Shown: one piece after another, positions 10,774 through 21,611 of the stretch
How positions within the stretch are numbered: position 1 is the stretch's first letter
Layout of the letters: every line of letters starts with the position of its first letter
NCBI GenBank assembly: GCA_037389465.1
Contig: JAZARR010000032.1
Location: 1,984,001 to 2,048,000, forward strand
DNA length: 64,000 nt
DNA from: Baylisascaris procyonis
Lineage: Eukaryota; Nematoda; Chromadorea; Rhabditida; Ascarididae
Direction: 5' to 3'
Notes under the pieces: model-generated
The model's input: the letters and a program-made list of their open reading frames with translations, nothing else
Told to the model about the DNA's origin: nothing
Databases searched by the model: none
Program-made: the position numbers and the translations under genes

Positions 10774-12937
10774 TCCCTACGAATGCGCTCACCCGTTTTG
10801 TGCGGTAGAAAAATTGAACAATGAATGTTGGATCTTTGAAGTCGTTTTTTTTTCATAGATGAACCGAAGTATTCATAGAATAAATAAAATAAAAAGCCTC
10901 TATTATACGATCGTTTAGTAGGAGGATTTTTATTCGAAGAAATTTGCAAAGTAGATGAAGAGAGATTTTTAACAAATTTTTTATCTTTCTCATGGATAGA
11001 GAAGAAACGAAATATGCGAGCATGAGTTCTGCTCGTAATCTTTTATTGTCCTCCACCTGTAGAAAATATTTTGCTTAGCGGGTATACCAACTTTTGCATC
11101 CACACTGCATTTAAGTCCATATTTCGCTTTATCGCAATTGGCCATGATCATTGTGCATCATCCACTAATGCCCTCACCTGAGGCTTTTTCTACTGAGAAT
11201 CTGTCCACAGAAAAGGAAAAATCCCCGCTAATTTGGAGAGAATTGGCCTTTGAAAATTTAAATGTGACAGTTTTCGTAAGACGTTTAGTGGCAATAAGTT
11301 GCAATTGAAGCTGTGGGTTTCAAGCTATGGATTTCACAATTGCTTTACGACGAATGATTGAAAAGGCCATCATATTAGCTGGACGGTGCTCTTTATTTAA
11401 ATATGAGTTATACATTAATGTATGCATTAAATTTTCCTCTTAGGCGAACCGATTGCTTTAAAAATGTATTGAATTTCCTAATAGTGTCTAATGGAGTGAA
11501 TGTATGAAGCTTCTTTTAGTGCGATTTTCTCCACATCGATGTTTCCATCTATGATATTGCATGTTTTACTAATTCTACTCAATTTATTAGTTATTTAAAA
11601 CTTATTTTGACCGTACAAGTCAAGTATGAGCTTTCAACGGATTTATTCATTGAAGATCCGCTATCGTATCGAGATAACATGTCGTCCATTTGGCAGATTC
11701 GCTCTATAATCCCCATAATATGGTGATCGTCTCAGCAACTTTTGCGAGGACTTTATCGATAAAATATTCATTCACAAATTGCATTCCAATCTCGTTGTGG
11801 AGATACCAAATGATTCCCGAACTCTTCTTAATCTATATATCTTCGCCTCTTTAAGTGCCTTTGGGTTGATCCCATTATGAGAGCACTACCATCCGTCGGG
11901 TATGGTACGGAGGGTCGGAGTTCTAGTCGAGTAAAGTTTCCCTGCTGCAAATTAGCTCCATAACATATTTTACACCGAACTTCTTAGTGATTCTAAAAGT
12001 AACGTATCTCCCCGTTACATTTTCTACTGTTGAGACTCAATAGCGCTAGCAATACAGACAGCATAGAATGTTATCAGACGCTAACACCACTGATGACATA
12101 AGTATTTTTACTGATTTGAACATTGGAGAATAAAGAAAATATCGCAAAATTTTAATTATGCTTCCACAATATATGTCTCTTGAGTATTTGCTATCATTGA
12201 GGAGTGAGCAATGCTTTTAAAACCAATTTTATTACCTGTACATCGCTCTCGATTGTATCTCTCGTATATGGCAGAAGCAAAACACTTAAAGATGGTGACT
12301 TCAATTGTTTTTTTGTTTTTTTTTTTTTTTGATTTTCGTATCCCAATCATCACCACTACGGCATATCTATATTCTCCTTCAAGAACCTGTTGCCGATAAT
12401 ATTACACGCTAACTGTAGCAGCAATAAGAGCTCCCGACTTTGCTCCTCCACAGTTGGAACTTGGATGATGGAGGTGGGGCGCGGGTTGTTTTGGTTAAAA
12501 CATGACAATATTATGTAGCGCATCTTCCACCATTGGTAGGGGTTCATATTGCATAAACTCTTGTGGTATTGCTTTCCGCATAGTAAAGGTTTTTTTCTTT
12601 AGCGTAATTGTTTCCGTACAATTTAAGGCGCATAAACATGCTCGTTTTTTGTGCGCATTAAGTTTGAATAACTCATGACAGTGGCCACCGTATTGAGGTG
12701 GGGATGACAGGCTATATTACAGTGCACGATCTATTCATGGCATTTCTTGCTATCAATTTTCTTCTATAATGAACTCAAACAAGAAGCAGGAGGACATGGA
12801 ATTCATTGGCAACGTCTTTAACAGCCATTTTTCTTTCACTCAAACAAGCAGAAAAGCATTTAGCATCGACTTCAATCACTGAAAAATTTCCTCAGCAGCT
12901 ATTGTCAGGAAACATTTTTCACTTCAAATTTACTCAG

Positions 12938-12941
<4 letters not shown>
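10774..12941. other. Intergenic, weak exon-like frames only
   Basis: No gene can be supported in this stretch. At 11733-11879 a plus-strand frame after a CTCAG acceptor (NFCEDFIDKIFIHKL and onward) and a minus-strand frame over the same DNA (INPKALKEAKIYRLRR) are both open. I could not choose between them or connect either to other exons. Confidence 0.45.

Positions 12942-13021
<80 letters not shown>
12942..13021. repeat. (TA)n microsatellite
   Basis: This is a perfect TA run of about 80 bp, followed by a short imperfect continuation to about 13040. Confidence 0.97.
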
Positions 13022-13029
<8 letters not shown>

Positions 13030-13204
13030 GCATATATATAACTTCCCCACAAGTTTGGTATCTAGGAAGAGTACTCTTCGAGGTGAATCCATTGCTCAGG
13101 GCCGCTCGTGTATATAAAGTAGCAGGCTAGGAGGTTGTGACCATTTCACTATGAAATATGACAATTTCGTTATGAAATACAAAGACAGGTGAAAATGACA
13201 GGGA

Positions 13205-13440
13205 TCGCCTGGTAGAATTAGCTCAGTGGTTAAAGTGATTGGTTGGGATTGCGGGGGTGAGAAGTTGGATGGGGTTCCCCTCCCCGTTTATGTGTTACGT
13301 AGGGGGTGGGGCGATGCTTCTCCTGCACTTTTACATGTGATACAAAACGGACGGGGGACAAAGCCTCTCCTGAGCCAGTCTGGGTCGAAGTTGACTACTA
13401 TTTGCTAGAGCCAATTTAATTTAATGCAGCCCAGTTCAGT
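13205..13440 (+). repeat. GC-rich retroposon-like segment with A-box
   Basis: This is a GC-rich island in an AT-rich setting. It opens with TTAGCTCAGTGGTTAAAG, an A-box-like tRNA sequence, but has no clear B box. It runs straight into the SINE-associated repeats that follow. It is probably the head of a composite or second SINE family; this is inference. Confidence 0.5.
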
Positions 13441-13985
13441 CTATTCGTTTAGGTGCTTCAGCCAACAAATCTCATAGCAGTTACGACCGATTTTTGAAGG
13501 AACTAATTTCTCCATGAGACGGGGTTGCAACTCTGATTGGAAATCCAGCCCGGAATGACACAAATCTTAGAAAACTCCTGATGGAGAGGTGGGGATCGAA
13601 CGCGCGTACTACTTCATAAAGCTGCTTCGGCCCACAGATCTCATAGCAATTACGACTGACTTTTGGAGGAACTAAACTCTCCCTGACTGGGAAGGTTTCA
13701 AGTCTAATTGGAAATCGAGCTCGAAATGACACAAATCTTAGAAAACTCCTGACACATGCGGGGTATCGAGCCTGGAACGTGCTGGTTCGAAGCCGGACGC
13801 ACTATCCACTAAGGTACACATATGCGGTTGCGTCTCCTGTTTGCGCACGCCATTAGCTAAAGCTTGGAGAATGTATGCTATGCGTTGTATTATCAGAAAC
13901 GTAAAGCTATTCTTATTCATTTAATATTCTTTTTCCGCCGAAGACTTTGAAAATCAGCTACGTTCTTACTTCATTTTCCGTTGGT
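13424..13985 (-). repeat. SINE cluster: tandem bodies plus tRNA-like head
   Basis: Two adjacent copies of the same body (about 13424-13580 and 13610-13760) share CAAATCTCATAGCA, TCTAATTGGAAATC and ATGACACAAATCTTAGAAAA. The second copy continues into a tRNA-like region at about 13755-13830 (minus). There an A-box stretch with TTAGTGGATAGTGCG and a CTTCGAA loop is followed by a B box, GGCTCGATACC. From 13690 onward it parallels window positions 1-300. Short open frames here are repeat artefacts. Confidence 0.8.
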
Positions 13986-14202
13986 TACAGGTGTGATGAT
14001 TGGTGAATACTATTCTCAGCATGTTGATTATGCTATGTAGTATATGGTCGCTGGCTTTATTGAAATGTAAGAACTGTTGTGTAGTATGGTTATGATGATA
14101 CTTCTACCTATGATGGCGCTTTTATGTTTCTCAAGGATAGTTGTATAACTCGGCTTTTGTCATCCTCTTTTAATCGTTTATCGGCAATGCCATACTGTAT
14201 CG

Positions 14203-14355
14203 TTAGCCTTCGGCTATCTTTCTTGCATTCCGCGGTGCTTGCCTTCGCGATCGGCAAATCGTACTTGTAGCCTCTGGGGAAGACTTACTTTTGATGAGGC
14301 GTTTATGATCGTAATGGTCCCTCCCGTCTCCCCCATTTGCTGACTTTGCATGTTT
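14203..14355 (-). CDS. Orphan terminal exon of an unidentified gene
   Basis: After a GCATCTATAG acceptor, a phase-0 frame stays open for 50 codons to TAA. The product is hydrophilic and strongly basic (DHYDHKRLIKSKSSPEA; RSRRQAPRNARK). A good internal donor (AAAA|gtaagt) means the exon could also splice out early. I found no upstream exons in 14.4-17 kb that I trust. It could be the tail of a gene or a pseudo-exon. Confidence 0.35.
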   Translation of the reverse strand, partial: KHAKSANGGDGRDHYDHKRLIKSKSSPEATSTICRSRRQAPRNARKIAEG

Positions 14356-14377
14356 CTATAGATGCTCCTCGTCGAAT

Positions 14378-14422
14378 TTCATCGCTAAGTAGCGTAATAG
14401 ATCATCGCTAAGTAGCGTAATT
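14378..14422. repeat. Direct duplication of about 21 bp
   Basis: ATCGCTAAGTAGCGTAAT occurs twice in succession. Each copy contains the self-complementary core CGCTA-AG-TAGCG. Confidence 0.8.
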
Positions 14423-15551
14423 AATAGAAATAAGCGTAATGCTGGAACTTGTACACTTTTCTGAGAATATTTCGAATGTTAAGATGCCCGAGGTTCTAAA
14501 TCATCCATTCGACCGCTAGATCGAATTTTGGTTTTATTTTATTATACGAAATTTTTATAGCCTTCGCTTTATTTTATTATTGCTCCAAAATATGTGTAAC
14601 AGTTTGGTTCAATTTCTGCTGTTTTCGCATCTCTTTATTCACTCAATTTGCATTTTCGAAATTTGCAATGAATATTGCTGATAGATTTCCAATGAATAAA
14701 CTCGGTTGAATAAATTTCCATTTTTCCGTCGAAAAAAATTTCAAATTCATTTCGAAATTGAGAAATTCATCGAAAATTTCATTTAAAAAGAAATTGAATA
14801 TCAATTATTTCGAAAGAATTTAATGTAAAAATTTCTTTGGCTAGTATTAAAAAAATTCCTTTCGCTAATGCAACAGTTCCATTAAATACTTCATTTTGCA
14901 CAACGAATGGATTATTTTTCGTTTTGTTGGCAATTCTCATATTTGTTTTGTTAAATTGAATTGAAACGTCGTTTGCAAAAAATGTTCATTTCTGAAAAGC
15001 ATTCGCTAATTGTCTTTCAGCTTAGATTGCTTTGTCGATTGCTGCTGTTATAGTTTCAAGTTCGAATCGATTGAAACTTGAGTTACTAAAATTGATATAC
15101 TGTAAATCATAAAATAATCTCCATTTGTCTCCATAATATCGAATTTTAACTTTTTTCTATTGCATTGAAAATATTAATTTCTTCTATTCGATTGAAAATA
15201 ATCTTAGATGTTTAATGGGACTAAAAATATGAGTGCATTTTATGCAAGTCAGATTTTCATTTTGTAACATTATCGTCGTAAAAAAAACGAACATTTTTTG
15301 ATGAATTAGGTCAACTGAAATATGAAGAAATTATTTGTCAAATTTTCAATTTTTTATGAATAATTTTTGAAGTCGGCTGCTCAGGTGAGCGTAATGAAAG
15401 AGCGCATATTGTGCTAATTTCTCTAATATATTTTTGCATCTATTTAATAAAAATGTCACAAACGTTTTCACTAATGTTTATTTCATCAACGATATGAATG
15501 GGCGGCGAATTTGGTCATTTTGTTCATTTCAGCTTTAATTGAGATTGACAG

Positions 15552-16221
15552 CTGCTGTGGCTCGAATATTTTCACTCAAAGAATTTATTATCTTTAGATA
15601 AGTCAAGTAGTTTTCTATATATGATGGCTGCATCGTTAAGTTCAGGTGGTTGGCAAGTTTTCTGAAGTATATCTTAGGCTCCAGACGGCAACGAATACTT
15701 TCGATGACTAATACTAAATGCTTTTCGTTGAGGGGTACGACCTTGAATCCTTGTGATTACCGGGCAAGTGTTCTACCACGGAGCTATTCCGTGATGATTG
15801 TAAGGAAGTACTCTATGATTAGGGTGTATTCGCTAAGCCACATCGTTTGATGACAAATTTGAACGTCCGAGTACCAACGAAAACGAGTTTTTCTGTGTCA
15901 AAAAAAATCAACTACGCAATTCAAAATGTGCATTTCTAGAAGTATTTATAGACAGCTTCCTTGTTTCGCGACCATTACGTGCAATTATCTCCCATTTCTG
16001 ATATAAGCGCTATTGAAATTTCAATGCGATGCGACAACAAATTCCGATATATGCATCGCATTCGAGGAAGTGAGTATTCGCACTTATAAGGAAGTCGTTT
16101 GTTCGCACTTGGCAACAAGAACGGAAACAATTGGATGCCGTTTTTATGACCTTTTGAAGTTTTACAGTTGCAAGGCGCATTATACGGGATCATATCGGCA
16201 TATATCTATGCGCATATGTAG
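15552..16221 (+). CDS. Possible small plus-strand gene, three exons
   Basis: Exon-like blocks are 15552-15645 (31 codons + 1; TTGACAG acceptor, CAG|gtggtt donor), 16008-16069 (2 + 20 codons; GAA|gtgagt donor) and 16168-16221 (17 codons + TAG; TTTTACAG acceptor). Phases 1 and 0 agree. The product would be about 69 residues here, with a short hydrophobic C-terminus (LYGIISAYIYAHM). A further upstream donor (CAG|gtgagc at 15384) also fits in phase 0, but no start codon was found. I do not recognise it, and the agreement could be chance. Confidence 0.35.
15690..15800 (-). repeat. Degenerate tRNA-like sequence
   Basis: The minus strand carries an A-box-like TAGCTCCGTGGTAGAACA and a CCGGTAA anticodon-loop-like segment. 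The B box is decayed and the anticodon stem contains extra bases. It is probably a tRNA relic or SINE head and not a functional tRNA. Confidence 0.4.
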
Positions 16222-18409
16222 GCTTATAGCTTTGTTTTGCCTAAGGCTATTATTGTGTGATGGTATGTCTGTATATATGTCCATGTGTCTGTTCATGAGT
16301 GTGTCTGTATGTCTGTGTCGGGCAGTTTGAATTCAGAAATCCCACTGAAGCTGAGGGTCCGATAGAATATTGGCTCTATTATGACCTTCTATAGCTTATT
16401 TCGCCTCCATCTATCAAAATTCGAAGATTGCCATGAGAATTTAAAGGAGTAATAAGTTCGCGCAAATTCGCTTATATTTGCGTTTAACATCTACGAGCAT
16501 GCAGTATTTAAGCAGCAAACTAGGCAGTAAAAACAGATGTTTAGGCGGTAAATTGATGTGTGCATTCATGTGAATGAAAGATTTAGGCGATTTTTTTTTG
16601 CATAATTTATTTCTCATCAATAACTTGTGAAATTATTCATTCATTTGAATGCAATGCAATGCAAGAGATACGTATATTGTCAAATGACACGCAATAGAAA
16701 CTCACAACATTTTATACAAATATAAAAGTCATATACTGTATATTATACTTTAGCACGTTTCTTCTCTTGCTAATATCCCATCGCAATTATCCGCTTATTG
16801 GCTCATTTCGAGATCGCTTGAATGCAATTGTTGATTTGCGTGGAACTAATCGAGGGGTATCCTTAGAGTTGTAGCAAAAATGAGAGCACATCGGTGCATT
16901 GCGTGTTTGCGTGTACGAACTGCGGGTATTCCACGTGTATGCATGAGTATAGGTCGATAGTTGTGAACGACTTTGTGCTTTATCGGCATAGTCAACACAT
17001 TACTCGTTGAAAAATTGCTTTTATAGAAAATATTCTCTGTCATTGAGTGTTAGCAATGGCCTTCACTGCTCTGATATTGATAGACTACCACCGTATGGCT
17101 TCCAACTTTTCAGTTGCGCCAAATTGTAGTCAAAACTACTATAGCGAATCATATCAATTTTGTTCATTGAGAATCATCGATTCCATGTTTTGTTGCAGAA
17201 AATTTCACTTTAAGTGTCGTTGAAAGAATGCATCGGATATCGTCTTTTATTTAGTACTTTTTATGTTATAAATTTAATTACGTTAAGAAGTTTTCTTCTT
17301 TAGCTAGAGGAAATAGACGGTGATGACCTCAAGCATCAACCCTTGGGAATACACTTTTGGAACGATTTTTGAAACACACAATGATATTGAAAGAAAAGAT
17401 TCAATGCTTAACCGTAAATTGTCATAGCAATCAATATTCGTCGCATTTGGACTTTGAACGATGAGCATAGCCAGATGGAGAAGTGAAATTGCTTTCCCCC
17501 TTTCTTCTTTAGAGAAGAGCAGGGAAAGTAGTGGAAGAAAATATGAATCCTAATAACCGAACTGATTAATCACTAAACGGGAAGATAGTACATATTCATA
17601 TAGCTACTAATATAGTGAATAAGGAAATAAATAAGCAATTGCTCTACGCATGCATCAAATATTTAAAGCAATGACGCGTATAGCATAAATAATGATATGT
17701 TTATAGCTTATATAGTTATGAAGAACATTTAGGATGATTGCTTCTTGCAGTTTTCTAGATCATAGAGAGCAAAATAAACGTGCTATCATAAGATATTTGT
17801 TGATTAGGCTTAAATGCTTGTTATGAATCATAAGCTGAACTTCCTCTTTCCTTCGAGGTATATAAGTCCTTAATTACAGCTCTCAATTTAGTAAAATCGA
17901 CTTCCCTCTCTCTCTCTCTCTGTTTCAAACTGGATAGTAGTGGTACTAAAGAGTAGTGCTTAGCTTTGAAAGAAAATTAAATATGAAAGATTCATATTCA
18001 ATTTATCTATAAGAATATTTTCTGTGAAGTGACCGGCGTAGATTGAAAAATCGATTCGTGTAGAATGCTATTTTTTGCTTATGATGTCTCAGTTAGAAAG
18101 CTTTAATGCGAACATATAGTTATAAATGCCGGTGACATACATGCCAAATATTTATTAGTAATTCAGCGCAAGTATGAAACTACAGCTGAGAAACATTAGG
18201 AATTACGATCGCTATGACAATTAAGAGATCACTGAAAAAAAAATTGGTAAAATTTTTAGTTGAAAACAATAAAAAATATTTGATGATGCGATAGTTTTAA
18301 GTGAAATTATATAGAAGCTCGCAATTGCTTTTTGTTTTCACAATATTCTCTCTATATTTATTTCAATTCTTTTATGCATTATCCACTTTCCTCCATTATT
18401 GCTCGGTTA
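16222..18409. other. Intergenic, nothing firm
   Basis: This stretch is AT-rich, with a GT-rich tract at about 16257-16320 and a short (CT)n run at about 17902-17922. Open frames on both strands at 16846-17043 overlap one another and cannot be assigned. Confidence 0.5.
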
Positions 18410-18419
18410 TTCACTTTGA

Positions 18420-19040
18420 AGAGAAATATACGAAGAGCTAAAAAATAAAGAAACTAGAGCACGAAAAATATAGGAAGAGAAAATAGTAAATCAAAGATTA
18501 GGAAAAGGATATGCTGATAAGAGAAAAAACTAGAAAAAGATCATGAAAAAGAAATTTCTCTGTAGAGAATGCGGCGATCGAATACTCCTCATCGATAGTG
18601 GATATTCTTCATCCTCCTTTATCTTCTGTCCACAATACCCTCTCAATTTTCTTTCTCATATCACTCTATCATCCTTTATAAATTCCTATCTATTTGTTTT
18701 TTTTTTCTCGTATTATTTTTCTTGCTTTAACTTCCTTTTTTTTTCTCTAATTATTACCGTATTTATCGATAAAATATACAACATAATCGTTTTTCAACTA
18801 GTAATTTTGCTGAAGAGCTGAAAATAGGACAACGCATGGACAATTTTCGATAAACATTGCATAGAGCAGCTCTAATAATCAAAGCACGAATAACCAAAAA
18901 TGTCTTACAATGTTCTATGATAGTAGAGGGATTACGTCAGAGAGACGTATATAATCCGTCTTTTCATGTACTCACCAACTTGCGGATCTTTTTTTAGTAG
19001 TAATCGTTCTACAAAGCGCCTATAGGAATATACATTCCTA
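18420..19040 (+). repeat. Inverted repeat, left arm
   Basis: This arm is homologous over about 600 bp to the reverse complement of about 19645-20280, by eye at roughly three-quarters identity with small gaps. A perfect 16-mer, TCTAATAATCAAAGCA, lies at 18871-18886 and, inverted, at 19800-19815. The first half is itself an imperfect palindrome: purine-rich at 18430-18545 and pyrimidine-rich at 18605-18760. Short open frames in both arms are related to each other but look like repeat sequence. Confidence 0.85.
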
Positions 19041-19611
19041 ACGCATTGGCACGCAACCTGACTCAAACGTATAAAGTTCTGTCGCAAATCAACGGCAAAA
19101 CGTTTGGCAATGCTTTTTTAGGGAAGCGATCGGATTATTTAGATCTCCAATCCTGGAAATTTTTTTCCCGTTTTTAACTGATTCAATGAGATCATGCCGT
19201 TATCCTAATAAACTTCTTCAACTGAATGCCTGAGGTCGTATTTCTTGCCGCTTATCGCATTCCACGAGGCAACCGTCTCAATACCACTGTTCACTATTAC
19301 ATCCTTTTTATGCGTTTCTGCAAATTTGCTTCACTTATATGCATCAGGTCAATAACTTGTGTCTGATTATTTATATGAGAGTGCTTGTGTGTGTGTCTGC
19401 TTGTTCGCCTTCTGGCAGCTTCTTTTCTTATTGTTTACAATCTTATTTGTTCGATGAAGTCGATCGAAAATGGAAAAAATAATTTTCGTGATGGAAAACT
19501 TGAATAATCAGATCGCTTCTCTAGGGGAAAGCATTACCAGACGTTTTGTCGTTGGCTTACGACACTCTATATGGTTGAGTCAGATCGCGTGCCTTGATAT
19601 GCCTTAAAAAA

Positions 19612-19612
19612 A

Positions 19613-19653
<41 letters not shown>

Positions 19654-19654
19654 T
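19612..19654. repeat. (TA)n microsatellite with TG interruptions
   Basis: This is an AT dinucleotide run broken by two TG steps. It sits at the inner boundary of the right inverted-repeat arm. Confidence 0.95.
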
Positions 19655-20280
19655 GTATTCATGTAGGCGTTTAGGGAATCATTACTACAAAAAAAAAGAT
19701 TAGCAAATTGGTGGGTGTATGGACAGACGTATTATATGCCTCACTCTGACGTAACTCCTCCATTGTCATGGAATATTGTAATGCTTTCTTGGTTATTCCT
19801 GCTTTGATTATTAGAGTTGTTTTAGGCAGTGTTTATCGGAACGCTGTTTATGCGTTGCACTAATTTCAGCGCTCTAACAAAATCAGTAGTTGAAAAATGA
19901 CTATGTTGTATATTTTATTCACAAATATGGTAATAACTAGAAAAAAGAAGTTAAAGGAAGGAAATAATAAGAGGAAAAACAAATAAATAAGAGTATGGGA
20001 AGGATGATAGGATAATATGAGAGAAGGAAATTGAGAACGTATTGTGGATAGAAGACAAAGGAGGATGGAGAATATCTATCATCGATGAGGGGCATCCGCT
20101 GGCCATATGCTATAAGGAGGATTTTCTTTTGCACAATGCCTTCAGATTTTTTTCTCTCACCAACCTATTCTTTTCTCAACCATTAATTTATTATTTTCTT
20201 TTCCTATCGTTTTCCTATCCTTTTTCGATTCTAATTTCTTCATTTTTAGCGCTAAAAAATATTTTTCAATTAAACTAGAA
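19645..20280 (-). repeat. Inverted repeat, right arm
   Basis: This is the reverse-complement partner of 18420-19040, separated by about 600 bp of unrelated sequence. The ends are judged by eye to within about 20 bp. Confidence 0.85.
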
Positions 20281-20884
20281 AATATTGTCGTTTTTTTTTT
20301 CTCAAGCTTCTAATATTGGTATGTTGGAGAAGCATAATTCAGATGCATGGGTGAGAATGAATAAAAGCTGCATAAGATAGATGACATCAGCAAATCATAC
20401 AATCTACCGCTTATTTGTATGCTGTAGATAAAGCTGCATTTTCAATAGCAGTATTATTCTTTGAAAATATTCATTCATGTGTGGAGAATATTTTTAGCCT
20501 CTAGATTAAATATCTTTGATAGATTCTACATTTTCTTTGTGAGAGCATTTCTAAGGATACACGCTCGACACGCAATGCCATATTCTTTAGTCGATGAATA
20601 TTTATTAACTTAATTGCGTGTATTTTATCGATGAACTTGTAACATTTTATCTATAATTTATAAAAATATATTTACTGAAAAAAAGTTTTCTTGATTTTCG
20701 CATATTCAGATGGATGAATAATAAATGCTATTGTCGAAATTTTTCAAGAAGAGAATCAATTATTGCAAATTTTTAGTTTTCTGGAGCATTTTTAAGAGTG
20801 ATTAATTTCGACGAGATGTTTGATACATTCGATCGAATCTTAGCGTATGATCGAAAAATATTTATATCCATTAATGTTGAAGGT

Positions 20885-20905
20885 GTTTTTTTAAGGTATC
20901 ACACA
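20885..20905 (+). promoter_or_regulatory. Possible spliced-leader acceptor of the neuropeptide gene
   Basis: A T-run followed by AAG (AG at 20894-20895) lies 10 nt before the ATG at 20906. That spacing is typical for trans-splicing in nematodes. The A before AG is not the usual C, so this is tentative. Confidence 0.4.
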
Positions 20906-21573
20906 ATGCGAATGCGATGCTATTTGATCACTTTTTGCGTTATTCTCATTCCATTTGTCAAGGCGATTTTTCCTGATATGCAATATTCTAATAGGTAATA
21001 TACGTGGAATTGACGAGATTCTTTTAAATTTTCTTATGTTGTGAATGTATCCTTGAATTGCATAAGCATATAGAACATTTATGATGATGCAATTTAATAT
21101 GGAATTAAAAATAGACTTTGCTTTGAATAAGATTTATATAAGCAAACGGAATTTTGCATTATTAGGGGAGGCGGAATATTGTATGGACGGGAGCCGGAGG
21201 GAGGTGAATAAATTCTTGGTTGGGATTGATTTTTCTTTTTTTGCTTCTGCAAATTTAATTTTTCAAATAGATATTGTAGAAATATTTTCAGTGAAAAAGA
21301 CAACGTAGAAAAAAATGGTGAATATATCGATAACGGAAGATTCATCGAACAATTGGCAGGATTTAGTGCACTTATGCGTGGAGCACAACTTCTTCGAGAA
21401 CTTCAAGTGGAGCCGGTTAATTTCTTAAATAATTGTAATATCGATAGAGTTCAGCAAATACTTGCTTTAAATGCAAAAATTTATCGAAACGTGAAATATA
21501 TGCAGCCAAAAACTATATAAATTACAACTTTTACATAATTCTAACGAAGGTGAATATAATTGAACACTTATTT

Positions 21574-21611
<38 letters not shown>

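Noticed and set aside
16846..17043. 65-codon minus frame with ATG, and an open plus frame over the same DNA
   Set aside because: Neither strand has paired splice sites or a recognisable motif, and the two frames exclude each other.
18543..20278. Related open frames on opposite strands (18543-18821 plus, 19937-20134 minus)
   Set aside because: Their similarity is explained by the inverted repeat, and the composition is pyrimidine-run Phe/Ser/Leu sequence.
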